In this document: one piece after another, positions 5,875 to 13,540 of the stretch
How positions within the stretch are numbered: position 1 is the first letter of the stretch
Layout of the letters: every line of letters begins with the position of its first letter
Source: JAVBKV01 sp031553885
GTDB taxonomy: Bacteria; Bacteroidota; Bacteroidia; Bacteroidales; Azobacteroidaceae
Reading direction: 5' to 3'
Length of the DNA stretch: 20,234 nt
NCBI GenBank assembly: GCA_031553885.1
Contig: JAVBKV010000076.1
Coordinates: 1 to 20,234, forward strand
Translations under genes and position numbers: made by a program
The notes under the pieces: generated by a model
What the model saw: the letters and a program-made list of their open reading frames with translations, nothing else
What the model was told of the DNA's origin: nothing
Database searches by the model: none

Positions 5875-6429
5875 ATGAGTTTTTCTGCATCTAAAAAAAT
5901 ATATCTGGTTGTTACCTGGTTTTTTTCCCTGACTTGTATCTCTTTTGCCCAAGATCCGGAAAAAGATCTCTATAAAAACATGATTAAGGAATCCATTAAG
6001 TTGAATTTTATTCCTGAACTTATGAAAATTAAACCGGATTCGTTGTCTAAACCCACTACTTATAGAAAATATAATCCGTTAAAAGATTATATCCCTCCGT
6101 TGACTTATGATCTTAAATACAATGAGTTATTAATAGGGTCGCTTGCTTTCAAAGACAGCCTGGATAAAACACTTCCTGTTATTGCTAACTATCAGACTAC
6201 TCCTTATACTTACTCTTCCGAATCCGATGAAAAAACCAATGATGAGGTGTTTTCCGATGTAGTATTGGTTCCCCTTACAGCAATAGGGACCCTGAATTTT
6301 GTCGCTTTATTGGATTACCTTGTCCGTACAGGAATAATTCCTTATGATGATCCGGTTGTTTCTCGGAAAAGCAAAAAGCAGAAAGCCTTGGAAATCATTA
6401 CAAAAGAGGTGTATCCGACAGAAGATTGA
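5875..6429 (+). CDS. Exported protein of unknown function
   Basis: A 184-aa protein beginning at the ATG at 5875; an in-frame TTG at 5824 lies within the promoter box and is rejected. The N-terminus is a typical signal peptide (MSFSASKKIYLVVTWFFSL then TCISFA before Gln). The mature part is hydrophilic, with KPDSLSKP, a Tyr/Pro-rich segment (YRKYNPLKDYIPPLTYD), one moderately hydrophobic stretch (VVLVPLTAIGTLNFVALLDYLV) and a basic KSKKQK near the end. The hydrophobic stretch could be a transmembrane helix or a buried core. I recognise no family. It is most likely periplasmic or outer-membrane associated. It stands alone between divergent trmB and the exporter operon, separated from the latter by a palindrome and a promoter. 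Confidence 0.8.
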   Translation: MSFSASKKIYLVVTWFFSLTCISFAQDPEKDLYKNMIKESIKLNFIPELMKIKPDSLSKPTTYRKYNPLKDYIPPLTYDLKYNELLIGSLAFKDSLDKTLPVIANYQTTPYTYSSESDEKTNDEVFSDVVLVPLTAIGTLNFVALLDYLVRTGIIPYDDPVVSRKSKKQKALEIITKEVYPTED

Positions 6430-6450
6430 TATTTAGAATTATTCTAAATA
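6430..6450. promoter_or_regulatory. Perfect 10+10 palindrome, Fur/PerR-box-like
   Basis: Arms TATTTAGAAT (6430-6439) and ATTCTAAATA (6441-6450) flank a single T. The inner 15 bases (6433-6447, TTAGAATTATTCTAA) have the 7-1-7 layout of Fur-family operators and differ from the Bacillus PerR consensus only at symmetric positions 4 and 12. The palindrome sits directly after a stop codon and about 60 bp upstream of the predicted exporter transcript start. It could alternatively be a weak AT-only terminator; no T-run follows on the plus strand. Confidence 0.4.
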
Positions 6451-6485
6451 TAATACTATGCAATGCAAGGTACTGTAATTTTTTA

Positions 6486-6493
6486 TATCTTTG
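6486..6493 (+). promoter_or_regulatory. -7 promoter element of the export operon
   Basis: TATCTTTG matches the Bacteroidetes -7 consensus exactly. The expected transcript starts near 6500 and leaves a leader of nearly 80 nt before the ATPase ATG at 6579. The leader contains two copies of ACGTC. The -33 region lacks a clear TTTG, which is consistent with activator-dependent or weak expression. Confidence 0.65.
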
Positions 6494-6578
6494 TAACAAT
6501 TTTAAAAAACTAACGTCTTATATGTTATATCGGTTTCGGTAAAACGTCAATAAAAAAGAATTTATTTCAATATATTAT

Positions 6579-7280
6579 ATGATCAGTCTGAAAAATATAA
6601 ACAAAACGTACCATAACGGAGCTCCTTTGCATGTTCTGAAAGGGATAAATCTGGAGATTGCAAAAGGCGAGATGGTTTCTATTATGGGGGCTTCCGGATC
6701 AGGGAAGTCCACGTTACTGAATATTCTCGGAGTGCTGGATACGTACGATACCGGTGAATATCGCCTGAATAATCTGCTTATACGCGATTTGAGTGAAACC
6801 AAGGCTGCCGAGATCCGGAATAAGATGATCGGCTTTATTTTTCAATCATTCAACCTGATTACATTTAAAAATGCGATGGAAAATGTTGCATTGCCCTTGT
6901 ATTATCAGGGAATAAATCGAAAGAAGAGAAATAATATGGCTCTTGAATATCTGGATCGCTTGGGATTAAAAGATTGGTGGGATCACATGCCCAATGAACT
7001 TTCGGGAGGTCAGAAGCAACGCGTGGCTATTGCGCGGGCTCTGATTTCTCAGCCTCAAATTATTCTGGCTGATGAGCCGACCGGAGCTTTGGACAGTGTG
7101 ACTTCCGAAGAAGTGATACAAATTCTGAGAGAGGTAAATAAAACCGGGATGACGATGATTATCGTTACCCATGAACAGTTTGTTGCAGAATCTACCGATA
7201 AAATTATTCATATAAAAGATGGAATTATAGAATCGACAGAAGTTGTTGAAATAGCAGTGCCGGAAGTTAGATTAACATGA
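6579..7280 (+). CDS. MacB/LolD-type ABC transporter ATPase
   Basis: A 233-aa cytoplasmic ATPase of the MacB/LolD/FtsE class. Walker A GASGSGKST is at 37-45, the Q-loop FIFQSFNL around Q89, the signature LSGGQ at 141-145, Walker B IILADEPTGALD at 161-172 and the switch His198. The length is normal for a stand-alone ATPase of this class (in E. coli MacB it is fused to the permease). It drives two separate FtsX-fold permeases encoded downstream and, by operon context, an outer-membrane efflux or secretion system. The next gene starts 22 bp later. The substrate cannot be told from sequence: drugs, peptides, lipids or toxins are all handled by MacB relatives. Confidence 0.92.
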   Translation: MISLKNINKTYHNGAPLHVLKGINLEIAKGEMVSIMGASGSGKSTLLNILGVLDTYDTGEYRLNNLLIRDLSETKAAEIRNKMIGFIFQSFNLITFKNAMENVALPLYYQGINRKKRNNMALEYLDRLGLKDWWDHMPNELSGGQKQRVAIARALISQPQIILADEPTGALDSVTSEEVIQILREVNKTGMTMIIVTHEQFVAESTDKIIHIKDGIIESTEVVEIAVPEVRLT

Positions 7281-7302
7281 ATCAATGAAAAACTAAAAAA
7301 AG

Positions 7303-8550
7303 ATGTTTGATTTCGACAACTGGATGGAAATATTCAGTACCATTAAAAAAAATAAACTACGTACTTTTCTTACCGGATTTTCAGTCGCCTGGGGAATTTT
7401 TATGCTTATTGTCCTATTGGCTTCAGGAAACGGATTAAAAAACGGAGTAACCGAACGATTCGGGAATCGGGCGAAAAACAGTATGGAGTTGTGGACACGC
7501 CGTACTTCCATGCCATACAAAGGAAATCCTAAAAATCGTCGGATCGAGTTCGACCAAAAGGATATTGATATGATTTCACAATTGGCTGAAGTGGAGCATC
7601 TTTCTGCTTCAGTCGGATTTAGTGGAATAGCGAGTTACAATTTTGAGTCGAATACTTGTAGTTTCGATGGTGTATATCCTTCTCAATTTATTATTGATGG
7701 AATGAAGATTCTGAATAATGGCCGGTTTATTAATGATGTGGATATGAAGGAACGGCGGAAAGTGGCCGTTATTAATAAACGGATGCGGGAAGTTTTGTTC
7801 AAGAATGAAGATCCGGTAGGAAAATCTTTTGAAGCCAATAAAATGAGTTTCAAAGTGATCGGAGTTTATGAAGCAGATGATTGGGGCAATCAAAGCCGGG
7901 CTTTTGTTCCCTTTACGACTGCCCAATTACTTTTCAAGAAAGGGTGGGGTGTTGACAATCTCTCGCTTGTTGTACAAGGCTTAAATTCGGTAGAAGCGAA
8001 CAAGGAATTTGAAAAGGAACTCCGGGCAAAATTAGCTGCTTTGCACCAATTTGATCCGAAAGATGATCGGGCAATCGGTATCTGGAATATGCTTGAAAAT
8101 TACTTGCAAACGATGGGAATATTTAATGGAATTAATCTTTTCATATTGGTAATCGGTATCGGAACATTAATTGCAGGAGTGGTAGGTGTGAGCAATATTA
8201 TGCTGATAACGGTACGGGAACGTACCCGCGAATTCGGTATTCGTAAGGCATTGGGTGCCAGTCCTTTTTCTATTCTTCAATTGGTTCTGATGGAATCCGT
8301 CCTTATTACCTCGATTTTCGGGTATATCGGTATGGTATTAGGTATAAGCCTGAGTGAAGGGCTTAATTTTTTGATGGAATCAGCAAGTTCGGAAGGCGGA
8401 GGGCGAGCTATTTTCAAAAATCCGACAGTAAGTTTATCCATTGCTTTAGGAGCCACAGTCTTGATGGTGATAGCCGGAGTGGTTGCCGGATATTTTCCGG
8501 CTCGTAAAGCAGTGAAAATTACAGCTGTGGAAGCTATGAGAGCAGAATAA
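7303..8550 (+). CDS. MacB-type ABC permease, first of a pair
   Basis: A 415-aa FtsX/MacB-fold inner-membrane permease. One N-terminal helix (about 21-42, FLTGFSVAWGIFMLIVLLA) precedes a large periplasmic MacB_PCD domain (roughly 45-270), then three C-terminal helices around 277-300, 325-350 and 375-400. The coupling region VSNIMLITVRERTREFGIRKALGAS is typical, as is the ending ARKAVKITAVEAMRAE. It shares its N-terminal pattern (MFDxD, NKxRxxLTGF, WGIFML) with the next gene and the two are clearly paralogues. They would form a heterodimer in the mechanotransmission complex, while MacB itself is a homodimer. Confidence 0.92.
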   Translation: MFDFDNWMEIFSTIKKNKLRTFLTGFSVAWGIFMLIVLLASGNGLKNGVTERFGNRAKNSMELWTRRTSMPYKGNPKNRRIEFDQKDIDMISQLAEVEHLSASVGFSGIASYNFESNTCSFDGVYPSQFIIDGMKILNNGRFINDVDMKERRKVAVINKRMREVLFKNEDPVGKSFEANKMSFKVIGVYEADDWGNQSRAFVPFTTAQLLFKKGWGVDNLSLVVQGLNSVEANKEFEKELRAKLAALHQFDPKDDRAIGIWNMLENYLQTMGIFNGINLFILVIGIGTLIAGVVGVSNIMLITVRERTREFGIRKALGASPFSILQLVLMESVLITSIFGYIGMVLGISLSEGLNFLMESASSEGGGRAIFKNPTVSLSIALGATVLMVIAGVVAGYFPARKAVKITAVEAMRAE

Positions 8551-8586
8551 AAGAATGAAAACCTTCATTTTTTAATTTATTATAAG

Positions 8587-9849
8587 ATGTTTGATTTAGA
8601 TCGTTTTCAAGAAATATGGGTGACCATTACCCGCAATAAAGTACGGAGTTTACTTACGGGCTTTGGGGTGTTTTGGGGTATATTCATGCTGGTTATCATG
8701 CTCGGGGCCGGACACGGTTTGGAACGGGGAATAATGAAGGAGATAGATGGGTTTTCCACTAATTCCTGTTTTATATGGAATGAGCAGACCAGCGAACCCT
8801 ATAAGGGATTTAAGAAAGGCAGAAAATGGAATATGCATAACCGGGATGTCGTTGCCGCACGAAAAAATATTCCTGAAATTGAAGTCATTACTCCAATGAT
8901 TTGGGGTAATCGAAGTGCGAATAATGTGGCAAGAAATGACCGGGCCGGAACGTATACGGTGAGAGGTTTGTATCCCGATTACACTCGAGTGGAAAAGCAA
9001 CGTATTAAATATGGCCGGTTCATCAACGATTTGGATATTATTAACAAGAGGAAGGTTTGTGTCATCGGAACGAATGTCTATGATGAATTATTCAAAAAAG
9101 ATGAAAATCCGTTGGGAAGTTACGTTCGTGTTAATGGAATTTATTACCAGGTTATCGGGGTTGCGAGTGGGGTGTCTAATCTGAATATGTTCGGACGACC
9201 CTCTGAGCAGGTTATACTACCGTTTACGACTTTACAACAGATTATAAATCAAGGTGACGTTATTGACTTTGTAACAGCAGTGGCAAAAGATGGTGTTGAA
9301 GCGAGTTATGTTGAAGAACGGATTAAGGAAGTATTTCGGTCACAAAATAATATTTCTCCTACCGACTTGCAGGCTGTCGGGTCATTTAACCTGGCCAAAG
9401 AATTCAATATGTTTAAATACTTGTTTTTGGGAATCCGTATATTGATCTGGATTGTTGGTATGGGAACCTTGTTTGCCGGTATAGTCGGAGTCAGTAATAT
9501 CATGCTGGTTACCGTAAAGGAACGGACACGGGAAATAGGTGTCAGACGGGCTCTGGGTGCCAAACCCCGAGTCATCTTAAACCAGATCCTTTCTGAAAGT
9601 TTATTGTTAACCTCCATTGCAGGTCTTTTAGGTTTGTGCATTGGGGTTGCGATATTGGGAGGAATAGATACGGCTATTAATTCAGCTCCTCAGGAGCAAG
9701 GGGAGGCTTTCTTTTCGGATGTGATTGTTCCGTTTAATGCTGCGATAACTTCGATGATTGTATTGCTTGTTTGTGGTTTGATCTCCGGTGCAATTCCGGC
9801 ATGGAGGGCTTTGCAGATTAAGGCGATTGATGCTATCAGGGAAGAGTAA
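8587..9849 (+). CDS. MacB-type ABC permease, second of a pair
   Basis: A 420-aa paralogue of the preceding permease, with the same layout: an N-terminal helix at ~21-42 (TGFGVFWGIFMLVIMLGAG), a periplasmic domain to about 280, and three C-terminal helices. The coupling motif is VSNIMLVTVKERTREIGVRRALGAK and the end is WRALQIKAIDAIREE. It likely pairs with the upstream permease around one ATPase dimer. It starts 36 bp after its neighbour. A 111-bp spacer with short repeats follows before the membrane-fusion gene. Confidence 0.92.
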   Translation: MFDLDRFQEIWVTITRNKVRSLLTGFGVFWGIFMLVIMLGAGHGLERGIMKEIDGFSTNSCFIWNEQTSEPYKGFKKGRKWNMHNRDVVAARKNIPEIEVITPMIWGNRSANNVARNDRAGTYTVRGLYPDYTRVEKQRIKYGRFINDLDIINKRKVCVIGTNVYDELFKKDENPLGSYVRVNGIYYQVIGVASGVSNLNMFGRPSEQVILPFTTLQQIINQGDVIDFVTAVAKDGVEASYVEERIKEVFRSQNNISPTDLQAVGSFNLAKEFNMFKYLFLGIRILIWIVGMGTLFAGIVGVSNIMLVTVKERTREIGVRRALGAKPRVILNQILSESLLLTSIAGLLGLCIGVAILGGIDTAINSAPQEQGEAFFSDVIVPFNAAITSMIVLLVCGLISGAIPAWRALQIKAIDAIREE

Positions 9850-9854
9850 TAAAT

Positions 9855-9889
9855 TAAGAACTAAGAACTAAGAACTAAAAACTAAAAAC
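9855..9889 (+). repeat. Five tandem heptads TAARAAC
   Basis: Units 9855-9861, 9862-9868 and 9869-9875 read TAAGAAC; 9876-9882 and 9883-9889 read TAAAAAC. This is a perfect 7-bp period. The rest of the spacer (9890-9960) has looser ACTTAAAA repeats. The array lies between the second permease and the membrane-fusion gene, with no start or stop codon inside a gene affected. Copy number may vary between strains by slippage. Confidence 0.8.
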
Positions 9890-9960
9890 GAAGTGTGTTA
9901 GTACGAGTGTAACTTAAAAACATATAATGATAACTTAAAACTTAAAAACACAATATAAAA

Positions 9961-11097
9961 ATGAAAAAAGTAGGAAAAATTATTCTTTTCGTTATCATCG
10001 GCCTGATGGTATTTGGAACATTTGTATTTTTATGGAAAAAATCACGCCCGGAAGTGGTTGAATATGAAATAATTATTCCGGAAAAAGGAACGATAGAAAA
10101 TAAAACAGTAGCGACAGGAAAAGTGGAGCCCCGTGATGAAATTCTCATTAAACCGCAAATTTCAGGGATTGTATCGGAAGTGTTGAAAGAAGCTGGTCAG
10201 ATGGTTAAAGCCGGTGAGGTGATTGCAAAAGTAAAAGTGATTCCTGAAATGGGACAATTGAATTCTGCCGAATCACGTGTGAGAGTTGCCGATATTAACC
10301 TGGAACAGGCCCAATTGGAACATGATCGTCAGACTAAATTATTTAAAAGCGGGGTTATATCCAAAGAAGAATATGAAACAGCTCAAACCAGTTATAAAAA
10401 ATCACAGGAAGAACGAGAGAATGCTCAGGATGCATTGGACATTATTAAAGACGGTATCTCCAAAAAGTTTGCTCAGATCAGTAATACCCAGATTCGTTCC
10501 ACAATTACCGGTATGATCCTGGATGTGCCTATTAAGGCGGGAAACTCTGTTATTCAGGCTAATACATTCAATGATGGGACAACAATCGCATCGGTTGCAG
10601 ATATGGGTGATATGATTTTCCGTGGTAAAATAGATGAAACGGAAATCGGCCGGGTAAAAGAAGGAATGACTATTATGCTTACCATTGGAGCTCTTAACAG
10701 TGAGAAATTTCCAGCCCATTTAGAATACATTTCTCCGAAAGGAGTGGAAGAAAACGGTGCAGTTCTGTTTGAGCTCAAAGCTGCAGCAAAAATTCCGGAA
10801 GGAGTTAATATCCGTGCAGGTTATAGCGCTAATGCAGAAATCGTACTGGCTAAAGTTGACAGTGTTATTACTATTCCCGAAAGTTCAGTAGAGTTTTCCA
10901 ATGATTCAGCTTATGTACATGTTGTAAAGGTTGAAAAACCAAAGCAGGAATTTGATAAGAAATATATAGAGACCGGACTTTCTGATGGAATAAAAATTGA
11001 AGTGAAAAACGGACTTACCTACAACGATAAAATCAGAGGTAACCTGATTGATCCGAAGGCAAAGAAGAAACCGGAAGATGAAGCTAAGAAAAACTAA
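9961..11097 (+). CDS. Periplasmic membrane-fusion (adaptor) protein, HlyD/MacA type
   Basis: A 378-aa adaptor with an N-terminal anchor helix (about 6-24, KIILFVIIGLMVFGTFVFL). The first half of a biotinyl-lipoyl domain includes KPQISGIVSEVLKEAGQMVKAGE. An alpha-hairpin of about 100-170 is rich in Glu/Gln/Lys (SAESRVRVADINLEQAQLE), followed by the second lipoyl half (QIRSTITGMILDVPIKAG), a beta-barrel and a membrane-proximal domain. The Lys-rich tail (KAKKKPEDEAKKN) is unusual but common in this subgroup. It links the permease pair to the outer-membrane channel encoded next, whose start is 28 bp away. Confidence 0.92.
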   Translation: MKKVGKIILFVIIGLMVFGTFVFLWKKSRPEVVEYEIIIPEKGTIENKTVATGKVEPRDEILIKPQISGIVSEVLKEAGQMVKAGEVIAKVKVIPEMGQLNSAESRVRVADINLEQAQLEHDRQTKLFKSGVISKEEYETAQTSYKKSQEERENAQDALDIIKDGISKKFAQISNTQIRSTITGMILDVPIKAGNSVIQANTFNDGTTIASVADMGDMIFRGKIDETEIGRVKEGMTIMLTIGALNSEKFPAHLEYISPKGVEENGAVLFELKAAAKIPEGVNIRAGYSANAEIVLAKVDSVITIPESSVEFSNDSAYVHVVKVEKPKQEFDKKYIETGLSDGIKIEVKNGLTYNDKIRGNLIDPKAKKKPEDEAKKN

Positions 11098-11125
11098 AAA
11101 CTGACGATAAATAATATTTGTAATT

Positions 11126-12520
11126 ATGAAAAAGATATATTTACTATTGATTGGTTGTTTTTCAGTTGTGTTCTTACAAGCTCAGGATTCTCTGGTGACA
11201 GCCAAGTTGTGGAGTCTGGAGGATTGTATCAACTATGCCGTCAGCCATAATCTTTCGATTCAGCAGTTGCAATTACAACAGGAAGATGCGGAAGTGCAGG
11301 TGAATACAGCACAAATGAGCCGCCTGCCCAACCTGAATGCAGGAGTAGGCCAGACTTGGAGTTTCGGCCGGGGACAAACTGTCACCGGACTATATGAGAG
11401 TCAAACTCTTTCCAATTCCAACCTGAGTGTATCCAGTTCCGTTCCGCTTTTTACCGGTTTCCAGATACCGAATCAGATTGCGAAAAGCAAGTTGGATTTA
11501 CAGGCTGCTACTCAACAATTGGAAAAAGCCAAGGAGGACCTGGCTTTGAATATAGCTTCCTTGTACTTACAGGTGTTGTTTAACAAGGAAATTCTGAGAG
11601 TAAATGAAGAACAGCTTATTTTTTCTACCTCTCAGATTGAGCGGACCAAAACATTGGTTGATGTTGGCAAAGTGCCTCATTCCCAATTAACCGACATTAA
11701 TGCACAGGCAGCTAAAGATGAGGTTTCTGTGATCCAGGCGAAAAATACGCTTGAGTTGTCATTGCTCGACCTGGCCCAAAGCCTGGAGTTGGAACGTGCC
11801 CGTTTCTTTGACATCGAAGTTCCTGTGATAGAAAATGTGGTCGAAGAATATATGAGCAGTGTCCAGCCTCCGGATGTGATTTATGATAATGCACTGAATA
11901 TCAAGCCTATGATTAAAGAACAGGAACTCCGTTTGGAAAGTACAAAGAAGTCGTTGAAGATTGCAGAGTCAGGTTATTTACCGAAACTGAGCCTGAACAT
12001 GTCCTATGGTAACAGTTATTACTACAATTACTCAGCGGAGGGTCAATGGGTTGTAAACAAAGATCTTCCTGATGGCGGCTATACCTGGCACAACAAATCA
12101 TTTTCCAACCAATGGAAAGACAATGCCGGAGAAAGCATTGGCTTGAGTCTGAATATTCCGATTTTCAACCGCTTTCAAGTACGCAATCAGGTTCGATCAG
12201 CAAAATTAAATATTCAAAATCAGCAATTTGTATTAGATAATACAAGAAAAACATTATATAAAGAGATTCAGACGGCTTACCTGAACGCTACTGCAGCTCA
12301 GGAAAAATACAGAGCTTCCGGTCATGCTGTTATTGCTTCTACTGAAGCTTTTAAATATGCGACTGAACGTTATGATATAGGGAAATCTTCTGTATATGAG
12401 TTTAATGAGGCAAAAACCAAGCTGATTCAAAGTCAGTCGGAACAGATTCAGGCTAAGTATGATTATATTTTCCGGACTAAAATCCTGGATTTTTATAACG
12501 GAATTCCGATCAAGCTATAA
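11126..12520 (+). CDS. TolC-like outer-membrane efflux protein
   Basis: A 464-aa outer-membrane channel of the OEP family. Residues 1-19 are a signal peptide ending in FLQA before Gln. WSLEDCINYAVSHNLSIQQ is the usual start of a TolC protomer, and the two halves each show a long helical hairpin and strand segments (PNLNAGVGQTWSFGRG in the first, PKLSLNMSYGNSYYYNYS in the second). The closing GIPIKL is typical of Bacteroidetes members. A trimer would span the outer membrane and dock on the membrane-fusion protein. It is the last gene of the operon; the opposing mscS gene ends 12 bp away. I see no strong terminator in the 12-bp gap. Confidence 0.9.
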   Translation: MKKIYLLLIGCFSVVFLQAQDSLVTAKLWSLEDCINYAVSHNLSIQQLQLQQEDAEVQVNTAQMSRLPNLNAGVGQTWSFGRGQTVTGLYESQTLSNSNLSVSSSVPLFTGFQIPNQIAKSKLDLQAATQQLEKAKEDLALNIASLYLQVLFNKEILRVNEEQLIFSTSQIERTKTLVDVGKVPHSQLTDINAQAAKDEVSVIQAKNTLELSLLDLAQSLELERARFFDIEVPVIENVVEEYMSSVQPPDVIYDNALNIKPMIKEQELRLESTKKSLKIAESGYLPKLSLNMSYGNSYYYNYSAEGQWVVNKDLPDGGYTWHNKSFSNQWKDNAGESIGLSLNIPIFNRFQVRNQVRSAKLNIQNQQFVLDNTRKTLYKEIQTAYLNATAAQEKYRASGHAVIASTEAFKYATERYDIGKSSVYEFNEAKTKLIQSQSEQIQAKYDYIFRTKILDFYNGIPIKL

Positions 12521-12532
12521 AAAATCGGAGAT

Positions 12533-13378
12533 TTACTTGTCCGCCATGTGTACAGTCATTTGCGGGAAAGGTATTTCAATGTTTTCTTCAGCAAAGATTT
12601 TGTAAATTTTTTCATTTAAATCGAAATAGACGTTCCAATAATCTTCTTTGGGCGTCCATACCCGGATGACAACATCCACAGAACTACTACTTAATTTACT
12701 CAGGGCGACAAAAGGTTCCGGTTCTTCCAGAATTCTTTTGTCGTCTTCGATTATCCGGGTAATGATTCTTTTTGCTTTATCGTAATCTTGTCCGTAACCG
12801 ATACTAATAATCAATTCTACTCTCCGGTTGATCTGATTGGAATAATTCATAATAATACCGGTTGACAGGCCTCCGTTGGGAATAAAAATCGTCCGGTTGT
12901 CCGGAGTAGTCAATACCGTGCTGAATATTTGAATTTCCTTGACCGTTCCGGACTGGTTCTGGGCTTCGATATAGTCTCCTACACGATATGGCTTGAAAAG
13001 TAGAATCATAACTCCACCTGCGAAATTCTGCAAAGTTCCGCTCAAGGCCATCCCGATGGCAACACCCGCAGAGGCCAGCAAGGCGACGAAGGAACTGTTA
13101 TTGACACCGAGTATGTTGACTATCATGACAATGAGAGCAGCCGTAAGAGCAATGTTGATCAGGCTTTTCAGAAAGGTGGAGACAGATGGGTCAACCTCTC
13201 GCTTCTTCATTAATTTTCCACAAAAGGAGTTCAGGTAGTGTATCAGCTTTTTCCCAATGATATAGAGGGCGATACAAATAAAAATTTTGATCCCTAAGCG
13301 AAATACTTCATGAAGCAGGGAATCCATGATATCCGGCCAGGAAATGCTATGGAAATCGATTTCGGATAATGATTTCAT
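12533..13378 (-). CDS. mscS: Small-conductance mechanosensitive channel (MscS family)
   Basis: A 281-aa inner-membrane channel that opens under hypo-osmotic tension. Three transmembrane helices lie at about 27-47, 69-90 and 97-128. The third is the Gly/Ala-rich pore helix (SAGVAIGMALSGTLQNFAGGVMIL), followed directly by the beta domain start FKPYRVGDYIEAQNQSGTVKEI and by TTPDNRTIFIPNGGL. The C-terminal cytoplasmic vestibule is complete. The length equals the E. coli MscS class. The gene converges on the exporter operon and is transcribed alone from its own promoter. Confidence 0.93.
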   Translation of the reverse strand: MKSLSEIDFHSISWPDIMDSLLHEVFRLGIKIFICIALYIIGKKLIHYLNSFCGKLMKKREVDPSVSTFLKSLINIALTAALIVMIVNILGVNNSSFVALLASAGVAIGMALSGTLQNFAGGVMILLFKPYRVGDYIEAQNQSGTVKEIQIFSTVLTTPDNRTIFIPNGGLSTGIIMNYSNQINRRVELIISIGYGQDYDKAKRIITRIIEDDKRILEEPEPFVALSKLSSSSVDVVIRVWTPKEDYWNVYFDLNEKIYKIFAEENIEIPFPQMTVHMADK

Positions 13379-13447
13379 ATGTATATAGTTTATTTTTTAT
13401 TCAATCGGTTATATGGAATAATAAAACAATCAAGAGAAAATCCGAGG

Positions 13448-13455
13448 CAAAATTA
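13448..13455 (-). promoter_or_regulatory. -7 promoter element for mscS
   Basis: The minus strand reads TAATTTTG, which fits TAnnTTTG. The transcript would start near 13441, leaving a leader of about 63 nt before the mscS ATG. No -33 TTTG is clear, so confidence is moderate. Confidence 0.5.
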
Positions 13456-13502
13456 ATACTAAAAAATAAGATAGTTATGCGATAATCTTCAAAAAAAGAT
13501 AT

Positions 13503-13510
13503 TATCTTTG
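13503..13510 (+). promoter_or_regulatory. -7 promoter element for the TPR-nfeD-floA operon
   Basis: TATCTTTG matches the -7 consensus and sits 30 bp before the ATG at 13541. A loose inverted repeat, GATAATCTT (13481-13489) against AAGATATTATC (13496-13506), overlaps the box and could be an operator, although its arms are interrupted. An in-frame TTG at 13508 lies in the box and is not the start. Confidence 0.65.
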
Positions 13511-13540
13511 AGTTTGAAAAATCAGACAGACTGTATCGCA

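Noticed and set aside
7609..7926. Antisense open frames inside the permease genes (also 8650-9000 and 9306-9641)
   Set aside because: No start context, promoter or family; the opposite strand is well conserved MacB permease.
12521..12535. Small AAATC/GATTT hairpin between the TolC-like and mscS genes
   Set aside because: Only a 5-bp AT-rich stem with a 3-nt loop. A short T-run follows on the minus strand, but the stability is too low to call a terminator.
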